64,000 nt of DNA, taken from Favolaschia claudopus. Taxonomy: Eukaryota > Basidiomycota > Agaricomycetes > Agaricales > Mycenaceae. Position numbers and translations under genes: made by a program. The notes beneath the pieces are model-generated. The model saw only the letters and a program-made list of their open reading frames with translations, searched no databases and was not told the DNA's origin. The stretch is taken from the NCBI GenBank assembly GCA_037176885.1, contig JAWWNJ010000127.1:124001-188000 (forward strand), written 5' to 3'. Below, piece after piece: positions 32,385-42,740 of the stretch (its first letter is position 1; every line of letters starts with the position of its first letter).

Positions 32385-33630
32385 GCAACCTCCTCCAAGT
32401 CCACCTTCCCCGCTTACTCCGTTACCTGAGGACTCCGAGCCCGAAGAAGTGGCATTCCCGGTCATTCTACAGACCGGTGATTTGCCTACAACCTATAAAC
32501 AGGCAATCAACTCACCAGATGTCAACGAATGGGAACAGGCAATGGAGTACGATCATAACCAGTTAATAGCCATGGGTGTATGCCCACAAGAAGGACCCCC
32601 TCTCGGGTCACATTCGCGACTACCGCGCTCGGGTTGTTGCGCTCGGAAATCATCAACGACCCGGCATTGATTTTATCGATGCTTCCTCCCCTACCGTCCA
32701 CATCGAATCTGTTCTCGGGATAGCGACGATTGCGGCGATGCTGGATTGGGAGATCCACGTAATCGACGTTAAGTCAGCATTCCTAAACAGTCCTGTCAAG
32801 GACGACTTTATCTACGTCCGTCCTCCGCCCGGTATCAACTATCCAGGCAAAGAAGGTTGGATCTGGCGACTCCTCAAGGGTCTCTATGGTCTACACCAAG
32901 CCGGACTACTGTGGTACGACACATTGGTCCGCATTCTCACCTCTCTCGGCTTCACCATCTGTGTATGTGACCCATGCGTTTTTATTCGCCGCCGGAAGGA
33001 CGAAATCGTTATCCTGGCTGCCCATGTCGACGACCTTGCTCTCTTTGGCAACTCTAAGCCCGTCGTCTCAGCGTTCAAGGTCGAATTTACCGAGCACTTC
33101 CAGATCTCTGACAAGGGGGAGATTTCGGAGTTTTTGGGCATGACAGTGAGACGCGACCGCAAGTTGCGTACCATTTCGTTCTCCCAGCAGGGTTACATCC
33201 ACACCATCCTCAAGCGCTACCGCTTCGAGCACGCTAACAAGCGTGCAACGCCGATGGAAACCAAACCCCTTCGACGTGAAGATTGCCCCGCAGTCGGCTC
33301 GTCGGATTGGGACGACATGCAGAGCATTCCGTATGCCGAAGCGAACGGTTCACTCATGCATCTCCTTAAAACACGTCCTGACATCGCTCGTGCTCTCCAG
33401 CAGACTTCACAGTTTATGAAGAGCCCCGGCCGTCCGCATTGGATTGCCCTCCAGCACATCTTCAAGTACCTCCGTGGTACTTCGGACTACGAGCTCGTCC
33501 TGGGCGGGTCCGGATTCTCACCCGACCTCTTCCACGCTTACACCGACTCCAACTTCGTTGATAACCCCGAAGAACACGGTTTCTCTGTCTCGGGCGCTCT
33601 TTTCATCGGGAACTCCTGTTTCCATTGGTG
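32384..33630 (+). pseudogene. Copia reverse transcriptase and RNase H N-terminal part
   Basis: Motifs: ALGNHQRPGIDFIDASSPTV (start of RT), IDVKSAFLNSPVKDD (motif A), LKGLYGLHQAGLLWYD, and AAHVDDLALFG (motif C, with His where YVDD has Tyr). RNase H follows with LFHAYTDSNFVDN, ending NSCFHW at the insertion. A deletion of roughly 15-20 codons with a frameshift at about 32572 removes the segment between LIAMG and VYAHKKDPLSG. Confidence 0.8.
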
Positions 33631-35496
33631 TGTCGGAAAAACCCTAGTTTGCTCATAACGGATTGACCCGGATTGTGGGCTCATCACGGCTTTCAGGGGA
33701 TTACAAGCCGCCCACCGGGGGATTATGATCCGCGATAAGCCGTTTCAATCGGCTCACCGCCGAAGCAGTGTCAAGCGCTGCGGTAGCTTCGCCACCTCTT
33801 CCAAAAATTTTATTTTCCCGTCCATAGTCTATAGACCTCAAAGAGCTGGTGGTCGTATCGACTTCAGTTTCTTCAAGACTGTGCCGACGTTGCCGGGATC
33901 GCTAACGGCACCTTCACACGGACTCCACAGCGTGCCTTCACAAATAAGATAGACGTCACCCCGATCCGGCACCCTTATATAAGCATTACGTTTGCACAGC
34001 CACCCGCCAAATCCTGAAGGTTTAAAAATCAACTTACTCCGTTTGCAATTTTGAGGTCTTGGGAACTTTTTTTTAAAAAAAAGAGAGGTTCACAGCTTAA
34101 GTAAGAAACTGGAGGCTCTCGGGCCACTGGCCACCCCACCCATTAAGTAAATACATATGTGTTGCATATGTCTGACTCTAAGTTTGAATCCTAGTTCAAT
34201 CCGCAGTCTGACCTCTGTTGGGGGGGAAAGTACACAGAGGATACAGTAGATGACTAAGTCCTGGTGCTGGTCTAGCATATCTGAGAGGGAGGGCCGAGTC
34301 ATACTTTCCTCACACTAAACAGTGTATTCCAAAGCTTACATGGCGCGTCGCGTCGCCTCTATGATCGCGGATATATCACGTATACTGTGTATGTAAGCTT
34401 ATGTAATCCGCCAAATGTTGGAAGGATTTTTCGCAAGATGGGCCCAAACACGTCGAAAATGAGTTTGGAAGCTTTGTAGAATGGGGTGTCTTTTTTGGAA
34501 AGATCACCTGATAACTTTTCAACAAGGAATTATTGGCTGAATCCGTTCCATCAAATCGTAGATAGACCTCTTAGCTACAGTTTGGTGGTCTTAGAATTAT
34601 CAATATGTTGTTGTGCCCAGAGTTATAAGGACTTTGTTGACATGATGTTTCGGCTTACATAACCACGTGCCGGATCGGCTATCTTACCAAGAAGTGCTGC
34701 GGAAAGCGTCCCACGCCTCTTTCTCCCCAACCACCACTACGACCACCGCACAAGTCTTGTATTCAGCTTGCCCTCACCGATTCTACCACCTCCTGTGCCA
34801 CAGTGATCCACATCTGCCTTTAAATCACGCCCTTGGTTTCTGTCGTTCTAACTGTTGTACCGTGTGCAGTCGGCGCGTATATGAAGTTGCCCGCTACCAT
34901 CAGCTGGCTTTGTCGAAATCTGAGATGTACGAGGGCCTAATTTCCATGGGTTATCTGGTGAGTTGTTGCCCCCAAGTTGCCCCTCGACATTTAATTGTGT
35001 CTGAATTCTCTTGAATTAGTTCGTGTCGCCACTTATGTATCATCTGTGCGTTCAATACTCTCTTCTCTGTTCTTTTTTTTCCCTTCCACTTCTAATGACT
35101 GCTTTTCAGCACTGTGTTGTATCGGGTATAACTTGTGTGGTACGTTTATGCGGTCCTTGTTTATTTACCGTTCTAGCACGGCATTCGAAGTCGAGGTTAT
35201 TTTATAGGCTATCCATATGTGGCGGGTAGCACCGAACCGTTGTCGTAGCCATGAATACATGTTTTTTGTCACCACAATTGAGCCCTATGTTTCCTAAATG
35301 TGCGGTAATGTGCGTTAACCTAAAATAATGGCTTGTAAGCACCTAAATCCCATATAATCCCGGGCATGGATTATAGCGGCTGAAGAGAGCTTGAAAGGTC
35401 TACACCTATGCGCTACAATCCCCTTATGGATTATGACCTCATGGCGGCTTATATTGACTTACGAGCCGACACAAGCTGCCCAGGATTTTTCCGACA
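33631..35496. mobile_element. TIR element of about 1.87 kb inside Copia RNase H
   Basis: Ends TGTCGGAAAAA(A/T)CCT (33631-33645 and the complement at 35482-35496); the flank on both sides is TG, and a longer target duplication is not evident. The interior holds only short ORFs (for example 34667-35014, 115 codons, no domain) and an AAGCTTACAT/ATGTAAGCTT inverted pair at 34336 and 34391. Probably non-autonomous. Confidence 0.65.
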
Positions 35497-35871
35497 TGGG
35501 CGCGTCGTCAAACCGCTGTTGGAGGCGCTACAGGTGCCGCTGAATATTTCGCCGCCTACACTTGCGCCAACGAGGTCGTCTGGTTCCGCCAACTTCTCGG
35601 TGAACTTGGTTTTGCCCCCACTCGCCCTACGGATTTCCGTGTCGACTCAAACAGTGGATTGTCCACCATGAGCAACTCCAATGTGACACAAGGCAACAAG
35701 TACTTCAAAATCAAGTACCATTCGTTGCGCGACGCCGTCAAAACCAAGTCCATCGCGCCTGTCCGCGTCGAATCGCGAGATAATCTCGCTGATATCTTCA
35801 CCAAAGGCCTTACTCGCGACGTTCACCGCCACGCGACTGCACGTCTCGGCCTTCGTCCAGCAAATACTTAG
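35497..35871 (+). pseudogene. Copia RNase H C-terminus
   Basis: The frame resumes as RRQTAVGGATGAAEYFAAY and continues to HSLRDAVKTK, then DNLADIFTKGL, the standard C-terminal motifs of Copia pol, with a stop at 35869-35871. The catalytic Glu of TEAEY-type motifs appears here as GAAEY. Confidence 0.8.
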
Positions 35872-36044
35872 TCTAGTTTTAGTTGTCAAGTGTTAGCCGT
35901 AGGTCGCGGTTCGGCGATATCAGTCATCACGTGTATATTTTTTCCGTCTCAAATTTTCCAAAAAAAAAATAACTCTATTGATATTAGGTCTGACTAGGGA
36001 GACTAATGCCAACCAGCACTTTCCTCTTCACGTCTACCCGTATC

Positions 36045-36680
36045 CTAACACCATACGCAGGAAGTCGTTTGCCGTTTTCTAGTCGATGAGCCGTAGGACT
36101 GATTGTGATACCCATTGCACCACGAGTCATTTGGAGTTGGTAGGAATGGGTCATCATTGTCAACCTCTTCCGCAGACGCGGTAGCTTCTAGAGATGGACC
36201 TTCCGTATCCCACTCACATATCCAGCAAAGCCGCCGTAAATCATCGGTTCGGAGACTTGAAAGATAGTGGCGCTCCAGAGACATGTGATCCAGAATATTC
36301 AAGACGGTCCCTGTATTAGGATCACGCCGAAGCAGCCCGCTGAAGAAGAATGAGTTTGTCCTGAGGTGGACAGAGGGATAGCCAAGGTCGTGCTAGTTAA
36401 TCACAGTAAGCCTGGAGACGTCGACGAGAGTGCCGAGAGAAGGGTGGAATGTAGAGGTAGAGGTCTTGTAAGTTGATAGCTCAAGAAAATCTGGCGCGCG
36501 CTCGGAATCGTCTCAGTAGCTCGGAGAAAGTGGGTGCAAAAGAGAAGATGATATTCCTGGCGTGCCAGCGAATATATAGACATGAAGGGACGGCCGTTCA
36601 CGTACTCTTGTGACGCCCGAGCCCGCGAGACAGATACAATAGAAGCGCGCATGTAGGTAAAGTGTCCATTCTAAACCCCT
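36045..36680 (-). pseudogene. Unrecognised minus-strand coding exons
   Basis: Two stretches read like protein after good TAG acceptors. 36666-36401 begins NGHFTYMRASIVSVS. About 36394-36045 begins HDLGYPSVHLRTN and contains NILDHMSLERHYLSSLRTDD, then LRRLCWICEWD, ending at a stop at 36045. No domain is recognised, and the splice junction between the two could not be set in phase. They may be the 3' exons of a gene that starts at 38038 or an independent gene; status as live or dead is unknown. Confidence 0.35.
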
Positions 36681-37336
36681 CGGCTAGAGCCAACCTCGCC
36701 GCCAACCACACCCCGGGAGACGTGCAAAGACTTATAGGGAGACACGCTGCCCCCGCACAGCGTCCAGAACGGGTGACCAAGCCAATCCGGTGTCAATCCC
36801 CAGCACGATCCGAGAGCATAGCGACTTTGAAGATCGACCGTCGCGTCGGGATTGCTAAGAAAAGGAAAGGAAGAGGTAGGAATACGAGAAAGCAATCAAA
36901 TGAAACATATAGCGTGTCGAGATACTCAGCGTTCATTAGCCCATGTCCTCTTCTCCTGCATTTCCTATTTCCGCCTCGTGTGTCGTATTTGATCGCCGTC
37001 GGACCTTCTTCATCAGGAAACCCGCGGAGACGAGAGCTTGAGGAGAGGAGTACCTGGATGAAGCAGAGAGAGAGTCGTAGATAGCATATGAGTAGAATAC
37101 GACGGGAGGAGAAGGTAGAGGTGACAGAGAAAAGAGGTGACGACGCGTGTTCCTGATGGAGACCAGCACTGCCACCGGAATGATCCGGAAGATCGACGAG
37201 CGAAGCAAGTCGTAAGTACTTCCACAGAGGGGGATACTTCGATTTCGACCTCGAAATCCTGCAAATAATTCAATCAGAGCAGTAGGGAATGCATAGAAGA
37301 AAAGAGAAGCAAAATTCTAGAGCATGAACACAGGAA
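36681..37336. other. No gene resolved
   Basis: Overlapping ORFs on both strands. The minus strand has an acceptor-like TTATTTGCAG at about 37260, and possible exons after it contain a hydrophobic stretch (RIIPVAVLVSI). Not assignable. Confidence 0.35.
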
Positions 37337-38038
37337 TCAAGGATTCAAGGAGAGAAGGTTCAAAGACTCAACGAGACCAGTGAGTTCGTCTCCAGGATCC
37401 TGGTTGGGGTGAAGATAGCGCCAGTGGTGGAGAGCACGGAGGTGTCGATCAATATGCCACTTCTGCCGACTTATCAATGCCGCTCTTGCCCAGTCCCTGG
37501 GGGTGAGTGCAAGCTCGATCTCTTCCGTCATCGCAGTTGGAAGCGTCAAAAAGAATGCGCACTCCAAGTCGTCATGGAGTGTCTCCACCGGCCTCCTAGT
37601 ACCTTTCTCAATCAGCTCACGAGGGGGTAAGCCGAAACGAGAGAGTCTAAAACGGCCACATAACCTTTTGAATGTTTCAGGATTCATCGGGCCTATGTCG
37701 GGTCCGGATTGCTGATAGCGTCTTGGAATGATTCCTGATTGCAGAAATTGACGAATTTCGCTCCAACGCAGATATGAATCGCGCCTATAGACATGGTAAA
37801 CAACAGGCAGGGTAATGAGCTGACCTCCAAGAAACCACGACTGTTCAACCTCGTATGTATATTTCATGCAGAGGTCAGCGCGCGTGAAAGAACTATAGTC
37901 TTGATCCCCCACTCGGTCGTCTGACTCGGGATTCATGGGCTGAGGGTGATAGGCAAAGTCATAGGGTAGACCGGGATGACCCTGGTTGATCTCGGAAGCC
38001 GGATGGAAACCATAGCGAGTTTTGTTTGTGAGCAACAT
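37337..38038 (-). CDS. Unrecognised single-exon ORF, 233 residues
   Basis: An intact frame from ATG 38038 (MLLTNKTRYGFHPASE) to the stop at 37337. The ATG at 38086 would add 16 residues, but a TTAAATAG sequence lies only about 10 bp before it, so the inner start is preferred. The content is mixed polar with many Arg/His/Tyr and no signal peptide or membrane segment. Motifs such as WSEIRQFLQSGIIPRRYQ and RLSRFGLPPRELIEKG do not recall any family. It is flanked by the LINE upstream and by possible exons downstream. Confidence 0.5.
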   Translation of the reverse strand: MLLTNKTRYGFHPASEINQGHPGLPYDFAYHPQPMNPESDDRVGDQDYSSFTRADLCMKYTYEVEQSWFLGGQLITLPVVYHVYRRDSYLRWSEIRQFLQSGIIPRRYQQSGPDIGPMNPETFKRLCGRFRLSRFGLPPRELIEKGTRRPVETLHDDLECAFFLTLPTAMTEEIELALTPRDWARAALISRQKWHIDRHLRALHHWRYLHPNQDPGDELTGLVESLNLLSLNP

Positions 38039-38410
38039 GCGAGGAGAGGAAGTTGTTGAAAAATACAAGGCGCACCAGCATCGCACTATTTAAGCGTCTT
38101 GGTCGGAGCTTGCGATATTCACAAGGCGTTTGATGAGCCTGAGGAGCGGAAACGAGACATGAAAGAAAAAACAGTAGCCCGACTCGGAGAGAAGAAAACA
38201 TGCAACTCAGCTCGTGTGGTAGTTGAAGCGAGCTTGATTAGGTACTTGCGTCCACCGTTTGTCGAGGCCTCGGCTTTGTAGACGTATTGAGAGTCTGGTT
38301 CCTCGGGCGGAAATAAAATAAGCGCAGCCGACGAATATTAACATGTCCCTTCAACACCGCCCCGCTGATTTCTCTCATAACGAAGGCGCCGTTTGGGCGT
38401 TTCTCGTGGA

Positions 38411-40720
38411 TTACATACGGTCCAGAGTACGTCCACTCACCTTTGTCTCCCTTGGTTTCGTCAATTTTCGACTCCCTAAGCCGTTGAAGTCGATGCAGTA
38501 TTTCGAGAGGTCCTCGCGTCCCAAAGAATGGTGCAGCAGCTCGGTTTTCGAATCTTCGAATGTAGCCTCATCGTCATCAGACAAGGAGTTGGCGATAGCG
38601 GCTGCTGTGTTCAGTACCCCGACATTCTGAAACGCCGAACGGCTCGCCGTGCTGAAGTTCGTGTCGTCGACGAAGCCGTAGTTCCAGGCTGAGGCAGACT
38701 TTGACCTCCTTGAGACGGCGGAGTAAGCGATTGATGACCAGGAGGAAGATGATAACAGATAGCGCAGAGCCCTGCGGGTACGGTTGCCAACAAGTCCACG
38801 CTTTGTTTTCGGCCGAAAAGTTTTCGACCCAACTTTCCAGCGCACCTTCCGATGCTCTCTACCTCTAAGAGCCCTCTCTAGGACCCCCATCACGAGGCCT
38901 AAGACGTCGAGGACGCCTCGTAAGACACACTGAGGTCAAGACCGGACCGCAGGCTAGTGCTGGGCTACTATTTGCAAATGAAAATTTGCGTTTCTAGCTT
39001 GTCTCACAATTTTCTTCAGTGCTGTAAATACGGTGGACTGGCGGAGGCATCTGTGATGACAAGGGTCGCGTGTGGTGGCAAACGCACACCGCGAATTCAA
39101 TGAAAGGTGCGCGATAAATAATTGTGTCTTCTCGTACTTGAACTACTGCCAAGAAAATCATTGAGAACCCCACCACCGCGCCTCCCCGTCCAATGCAGGC
39201 TCTATCTCGCCTCCGTCGCCGCTGCCGAGTTCGGTGTCTGCGGCCTTACTTCCGCCGCCAAGGCCCCACAATAAATAGGTCAAAAATACAGCCTCCAAGC
39301 TTTCGGCGCGCTTATGGTCAATGCGTGCAACCACGGATGATGCTGTTGCCAAGTTCCGCTGTCTGTAGTTACAGAGCACCAAATATGTAACCCCGCCGAT
39401 ACCGCTCTTTTACAATGACACTGTCTTGGTTTCCGGAAATTGCTCAGTATATGGAACATATAGCCTTCTATAACACAGTCCTGGGTACAACACACAGTAA
39501 ACTTACCCATGTAGACTAAGATGACCCCCTCGAACATCGTTTGAGTTTGTTGAGATATCAAAGCAAAGCGTGGACTTGTTGGCAAGCCCGGCGTAGAAAC
39601 ACCTTTCCGGGCCATTCTGGGGTTTGTAGCGTTCTTTGCGGGGCGTCCTCGACGTCCTTGACGTCGTGAAAGGGGTCCTAGAGATGGCTCTTAGAGGTAG
39701 AGAGCATCGGAAGGTGCGCTGGAAAGTTGGGTCGAAAACTTTTCGGCCGAAAACAAAGCGTGGACTTGTTGGCAACCGTATTACGGTGCGGGGTACCCTC
39801 AACCTCACAGCGAAAGGTGACAGTCCGAACTCCGTCGATGACCCGTGACCCAGATGATGGTGGAGGAATGACGCCACCGAGTGAATAAGTTGTCGGGGAA
39901 AGCCCAAGGCCGCTAGCTCCTGTATGACAACGCGGTGCGAAACACGATTAAAAGCACCCTTGAGGTCGTAGAAGAGAGTGGAGACCGTGTTACCAGCATT
40001 GAGCTAGGCACGAACTCGGTGAACATACCCGTCGACAGCCTGTAGAGTGCTGTGACCAGCGCGGCCGCCGTATTGAGAATCTTCAATGAACCCAAGGGTT
40101 TCAGCTTCGAAGGCAAGACGATTAGCAATAAGACGCTCCAATGGCTTAGCGAGGGCATGTTCAAAATTCTCCACCGGACGCCATGCTTTCGGTGATGTCT
40201 TGTCCTTCTTTCCCTGCTTGTGAACCGGCGTCGCCATATTGGCCTTGTACGGTGTTGGCTTGACGCCCAGAGCAGCAGATGCCTTGAAGACGGCGCGAAT
40301 CCAGTCGCGCGTTACTGAGTACCCGCGCTGAATGAACCCATCTGAATCCCCAACCGATCGGCCGCTTTCCATGGAGGCGAAGACATGATTGCGGCGTCGA
40401 CTTCTCCGTCGGTGACAGGAGCGAACGATCGTTCGTTGGTGATTTGGATTGAATCAGCGAGTTCGAGAGGATCTATGGGGGACTCGCGTGCTTCAGAGGT
40501 GTCGAAGGAGGCAGGCAAACAATCTTGCCTGTCCGCCGAGGGCGGAAGTCCACCAAGAGGCTGAGCCTCCGAGTGGAACCCCCCTCGCTTATTCCGGGCG
40601 CCGCAGACCGATTCACCTGCGCTCGTATCCGGAGACCCATTGTGTGGGGGCAGAGAACCTGTAACATCAGACGCTTTGGATCCAAACCAAGCTCGCGCAA
40701 GAACTCGGCCCCGATCAAGG
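38411..40720 (-). pseudogene. LINE reverse transcriptase, split by a TIR element
   Basis: Read on the minus strand, motifs appear in RT order but in changing frames: the linker SSPPWKAADRLG (about 40385), MATPVHKQGKKDKTS then AWRPVENFEHALAKPLERLI, GFIEDSQYGGRAGHSTLQAV, motif A LFYDLKGAFNRVSHRVV (about 39960), motif B PQGSALS (38765, one extra C in the codon run), and motif C YGFVDDTNF (38665). This is the palm of a fungal Tad1/I-type LINE. At least four frameshifts and the insertion at 38781-39778 show that it is dead. The endonuclease is not found next to it. Confidence 0.75.
38781..39778. mobile_element. TIR element of 998 bp, TA-flanked
   Basis: Perfect ends CGGTTGCCAACAAGTCCACG, inverted repeats of about 150 bp (38781-38925 and 39627-39778), and TA at 38779-38780 and 39779-39780. 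It sits in the LINE RT just before motif B. The interior ORFs show no transposase. Confidence 0.85.
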
Positions 40721-40887
40721 TGAGTCAGCGCAGCCGTACCAGTGAGGGGATCGCAAATGGAGGGGAAGACGGAGCGCGAGAGAGACGTGACGCGGTCGCG
40801 TCATTTGGTTGAGTTTGCTGCACCTTCGCCGAGATGCCGGCGTTGACGTGAGAGAAAGGATAAAGATTTTGAAAACCATTCGCTGGT

Positions 40888-40926
40888 CCTATGTCTTTCG
40901 GGGCTATTATCTCCGAAAGACATAGG
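40888..40926. repeat. Perfect 14-bp hairpin
   Basis: CCTATGTCTTTCGG and its exact complement CCGAAAGACATAGG are separated by 11 nt. Context: close to repeat A copy 3. Confidence 0.7.
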
Positions 40927-41039
40927 TTTGAAATCAGAGGTTTTCCTGCGGAACGGGCGGCTTCGATAGGATAATCAAACCACAAAATGCATCGTTTTGA
41001 ACGGTGTAGCGCCCGTTGAGCTGCAGAACGAGGTACAGA

Positions 41040-41178
41040 AGCACACAATAAATACATGAATCTCCCTCTCTTTTTTCCCCTTTCCCTCTTTTTTCGTTTT
41101 GAAAAAACGCGATTTTTCCCCTCCCGTCCACAGACATAGTACATGAGCCGATACCGGCTCATTAACCATGTCTGTGGA
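41040..41178 (-). repeat. Dispersed repeat A, copy 3, with head-to-head termini
   Basis: The minus-strand reading MSVDGRGK...FQ with a Lys/Glu/Gly-rich tail resembles copies at 3303 and 26795. The terminal sequence occurs twice, minus at 41127-41150 and plus at 41155-41178 (CGGCTCATTAACCATGTCTG), separated by 4 nt, making a long imperfect hairpin. Confidence 0.55.
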
Positions 41179-41239
41179 TGCCTATGTACATAGGACTGCA
41201 TCCGAGCTGATTGACAGATGGACAACGGTTCCGTCAAGT

Positions 41240-41727
41240 GGTAATACTTTTGCTTAACCCCGCCGAACATGCCTTGTAAGGCCTTACAAGTCTCATTATG
41301 TCCTGTAAGGTCCATTATGTGTTATAAGGCCGTGTATGTAGTATTTGGTACGTATTTAAACCTTGTAACCCTCCTATTCCCCAACTGCCTTATTAGACCT
41401 TACAAGGCCTATCCAGGCCCAACAACCCTTTTTTGATTTTTCCGACAGTGGACTCGGGGACTATCGGTCACTATCGTGCCCGATGACCCGACAGGCCCTA
41501 TAACCCACTATCGGGCATAGTCTCGAAAGCCTACCAAATAAAAAAAATGCAAAATAATTATTTGTATTGCCTTGACTGGTCTTTCTAATGCTACGAGTCA
41601 ATGTCTCTAACACAGTGTTCATTTAAATGTACTAGGTGTTACTGTGAAAGTCTAATGAGCTAGTAATGAGTAATTCGTGAGCTACTGGAATTGAACCGAG
41701 GTCAGTATTGTTAAATCTATGGGCCCT
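41240..41727. other. Repetitive AT/GC mix, no gene
   Basis: Repeated CCTTA(C/T)AAGG-type motifs lie at 41275-41420 and TATCG(T/G)GCCCGAT-type motifs at 41460-41520; a related motif is at 43744-43780. Confidence 0.4.
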
Positions 41728-41729
41728 TA

Positions 41730-42098
41730 CAGTTGCGGCAAAATCAATTTACTTACTAAATAAGGAAATTCTCGTCAATTCGCTCCTTTTGCTCGTTTTT
41801 TTCGAGCGGTAAGTTGATAAGAATACTAAGAGCTGCTGGCCTGTATTCCTGATGTAGAAAAACTGGCGTCTTTGTATTGGTTTCGCCGGGATAAGCAGCA
41901 ACTTTGTCTCATAAAGTGCAGCCAAAAGCAGTGAGAAACATGACGAATCCGGTGGTTTTTTGTGCGTAGACCGGCTCAAATCCAGAAGTACAGGCCCTTT
42001 GTGCCATTTCAGCGTGCCTGTGGTGGTTTTGCTGTGCGGTAGAGCGGTTTTGATGCAAATTTCCTTATTTGGTAAGTAAATTGATTTTGCCGCAACTG
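41730..42098. mobile_element. TIR MITE, TA-flanked
   Basis: Inverted repeats of about 45 bp begin CAGTTGCGGCAAAATCAATT, TA at 41728-41729 and 42099-42100; 369 bp. A partial copy lies at 18772-18855. Confidence 0.85.
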
Positions 42099-42148
42099 TA
42101 CCACTCCCCCACGCGAGCATTGAGAGAAAGCACCACCCGGTTCAATAT

Positions 42149-42740
42149 ATGGAGTCGGCTCCACCGCCAAGCAGGGCCAAACAAATGACACTCGTCTTAC
42201 GATCGTCATGCCCCACTCACCTCTTCCACTACCATGCCTCCACGACGTCCTCTCGCGCGCCGCTCGAGCTCAAGGAGATGGGCAAACACCGCCGCCAGCT
42301 CTTTGATGACCACCTCCAACAACTTCGTCAACGCGGAGATGCCGAACCTACCTCGACACCTCGCGCTCGGAGGTCGGCAGCTCTGATACTCTTCCACTGT
42401 CCGCGGCAATTCCTTCGGCTCCGACTCGTTGGACATCGTCCAAGCCATGCTTCACCTTCCCCCACTACTCATGGGCTCGCTTCCATCGCGCTGTCCTCGC
42501 TTCCATCGCGCTGTCCTCGCTTCCACCGCGGAGTCCCAAACTCTGTCAATCCTACCTCCTTGCCGCATCCGCACATCGACAGTCACTCGCGCCTTCATCG
42601 CAGATGGTAGCCTGCCTGATCTCGACCTCAATTGAGCGCTACCCTCCACCGCATCAGCTTCGACACCAACCTCTATCGTTTTCCGACGCCTCCCCTGCAA
42701 GCCCAGTGAACTCTGGCACGAAAACATGTTGTCCTACCCC
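42149..42740 (+). other. Arg/Ser/Pro-rich ORFs, possible decayed gene
   Basis: Three plus-strand frames are each open for parts of this stretch; one contains a helix-like ELKEMGKHRRQLFDDHLQQL. A 20-bp tandem repeat (CGCTTCCATCGCGCTGTCCT, 2.6 copies) lies at 42480-42531. No family recognised and no exon chain established. Confidence 0.25.

Larger units (their letters stand above)
29477..35871 (+). mobile_element. Decayed Copia retrotransposon with two nested insertions
   Basis: Gag C-terminus, protease, integrase, reverse transcriptase and RNase H follow in the Ty1/Copia order. The 5' part of gag and the 5' LTR are missing (replaced by Helitron-like terminus copy 3). No 3' LTR could be delimited after the stop at 35871. 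Nested elements occupy 30436-31244 and 33631-35496. Confidence 0.85.

Noticed and set aside
41655..41727. Possible minus-strand tRNA near 41690 (CTCGGTTCAATTCCAG)
   Set aside because: T-stem does not pair and no acceptor stem or D-arm can be drawn.
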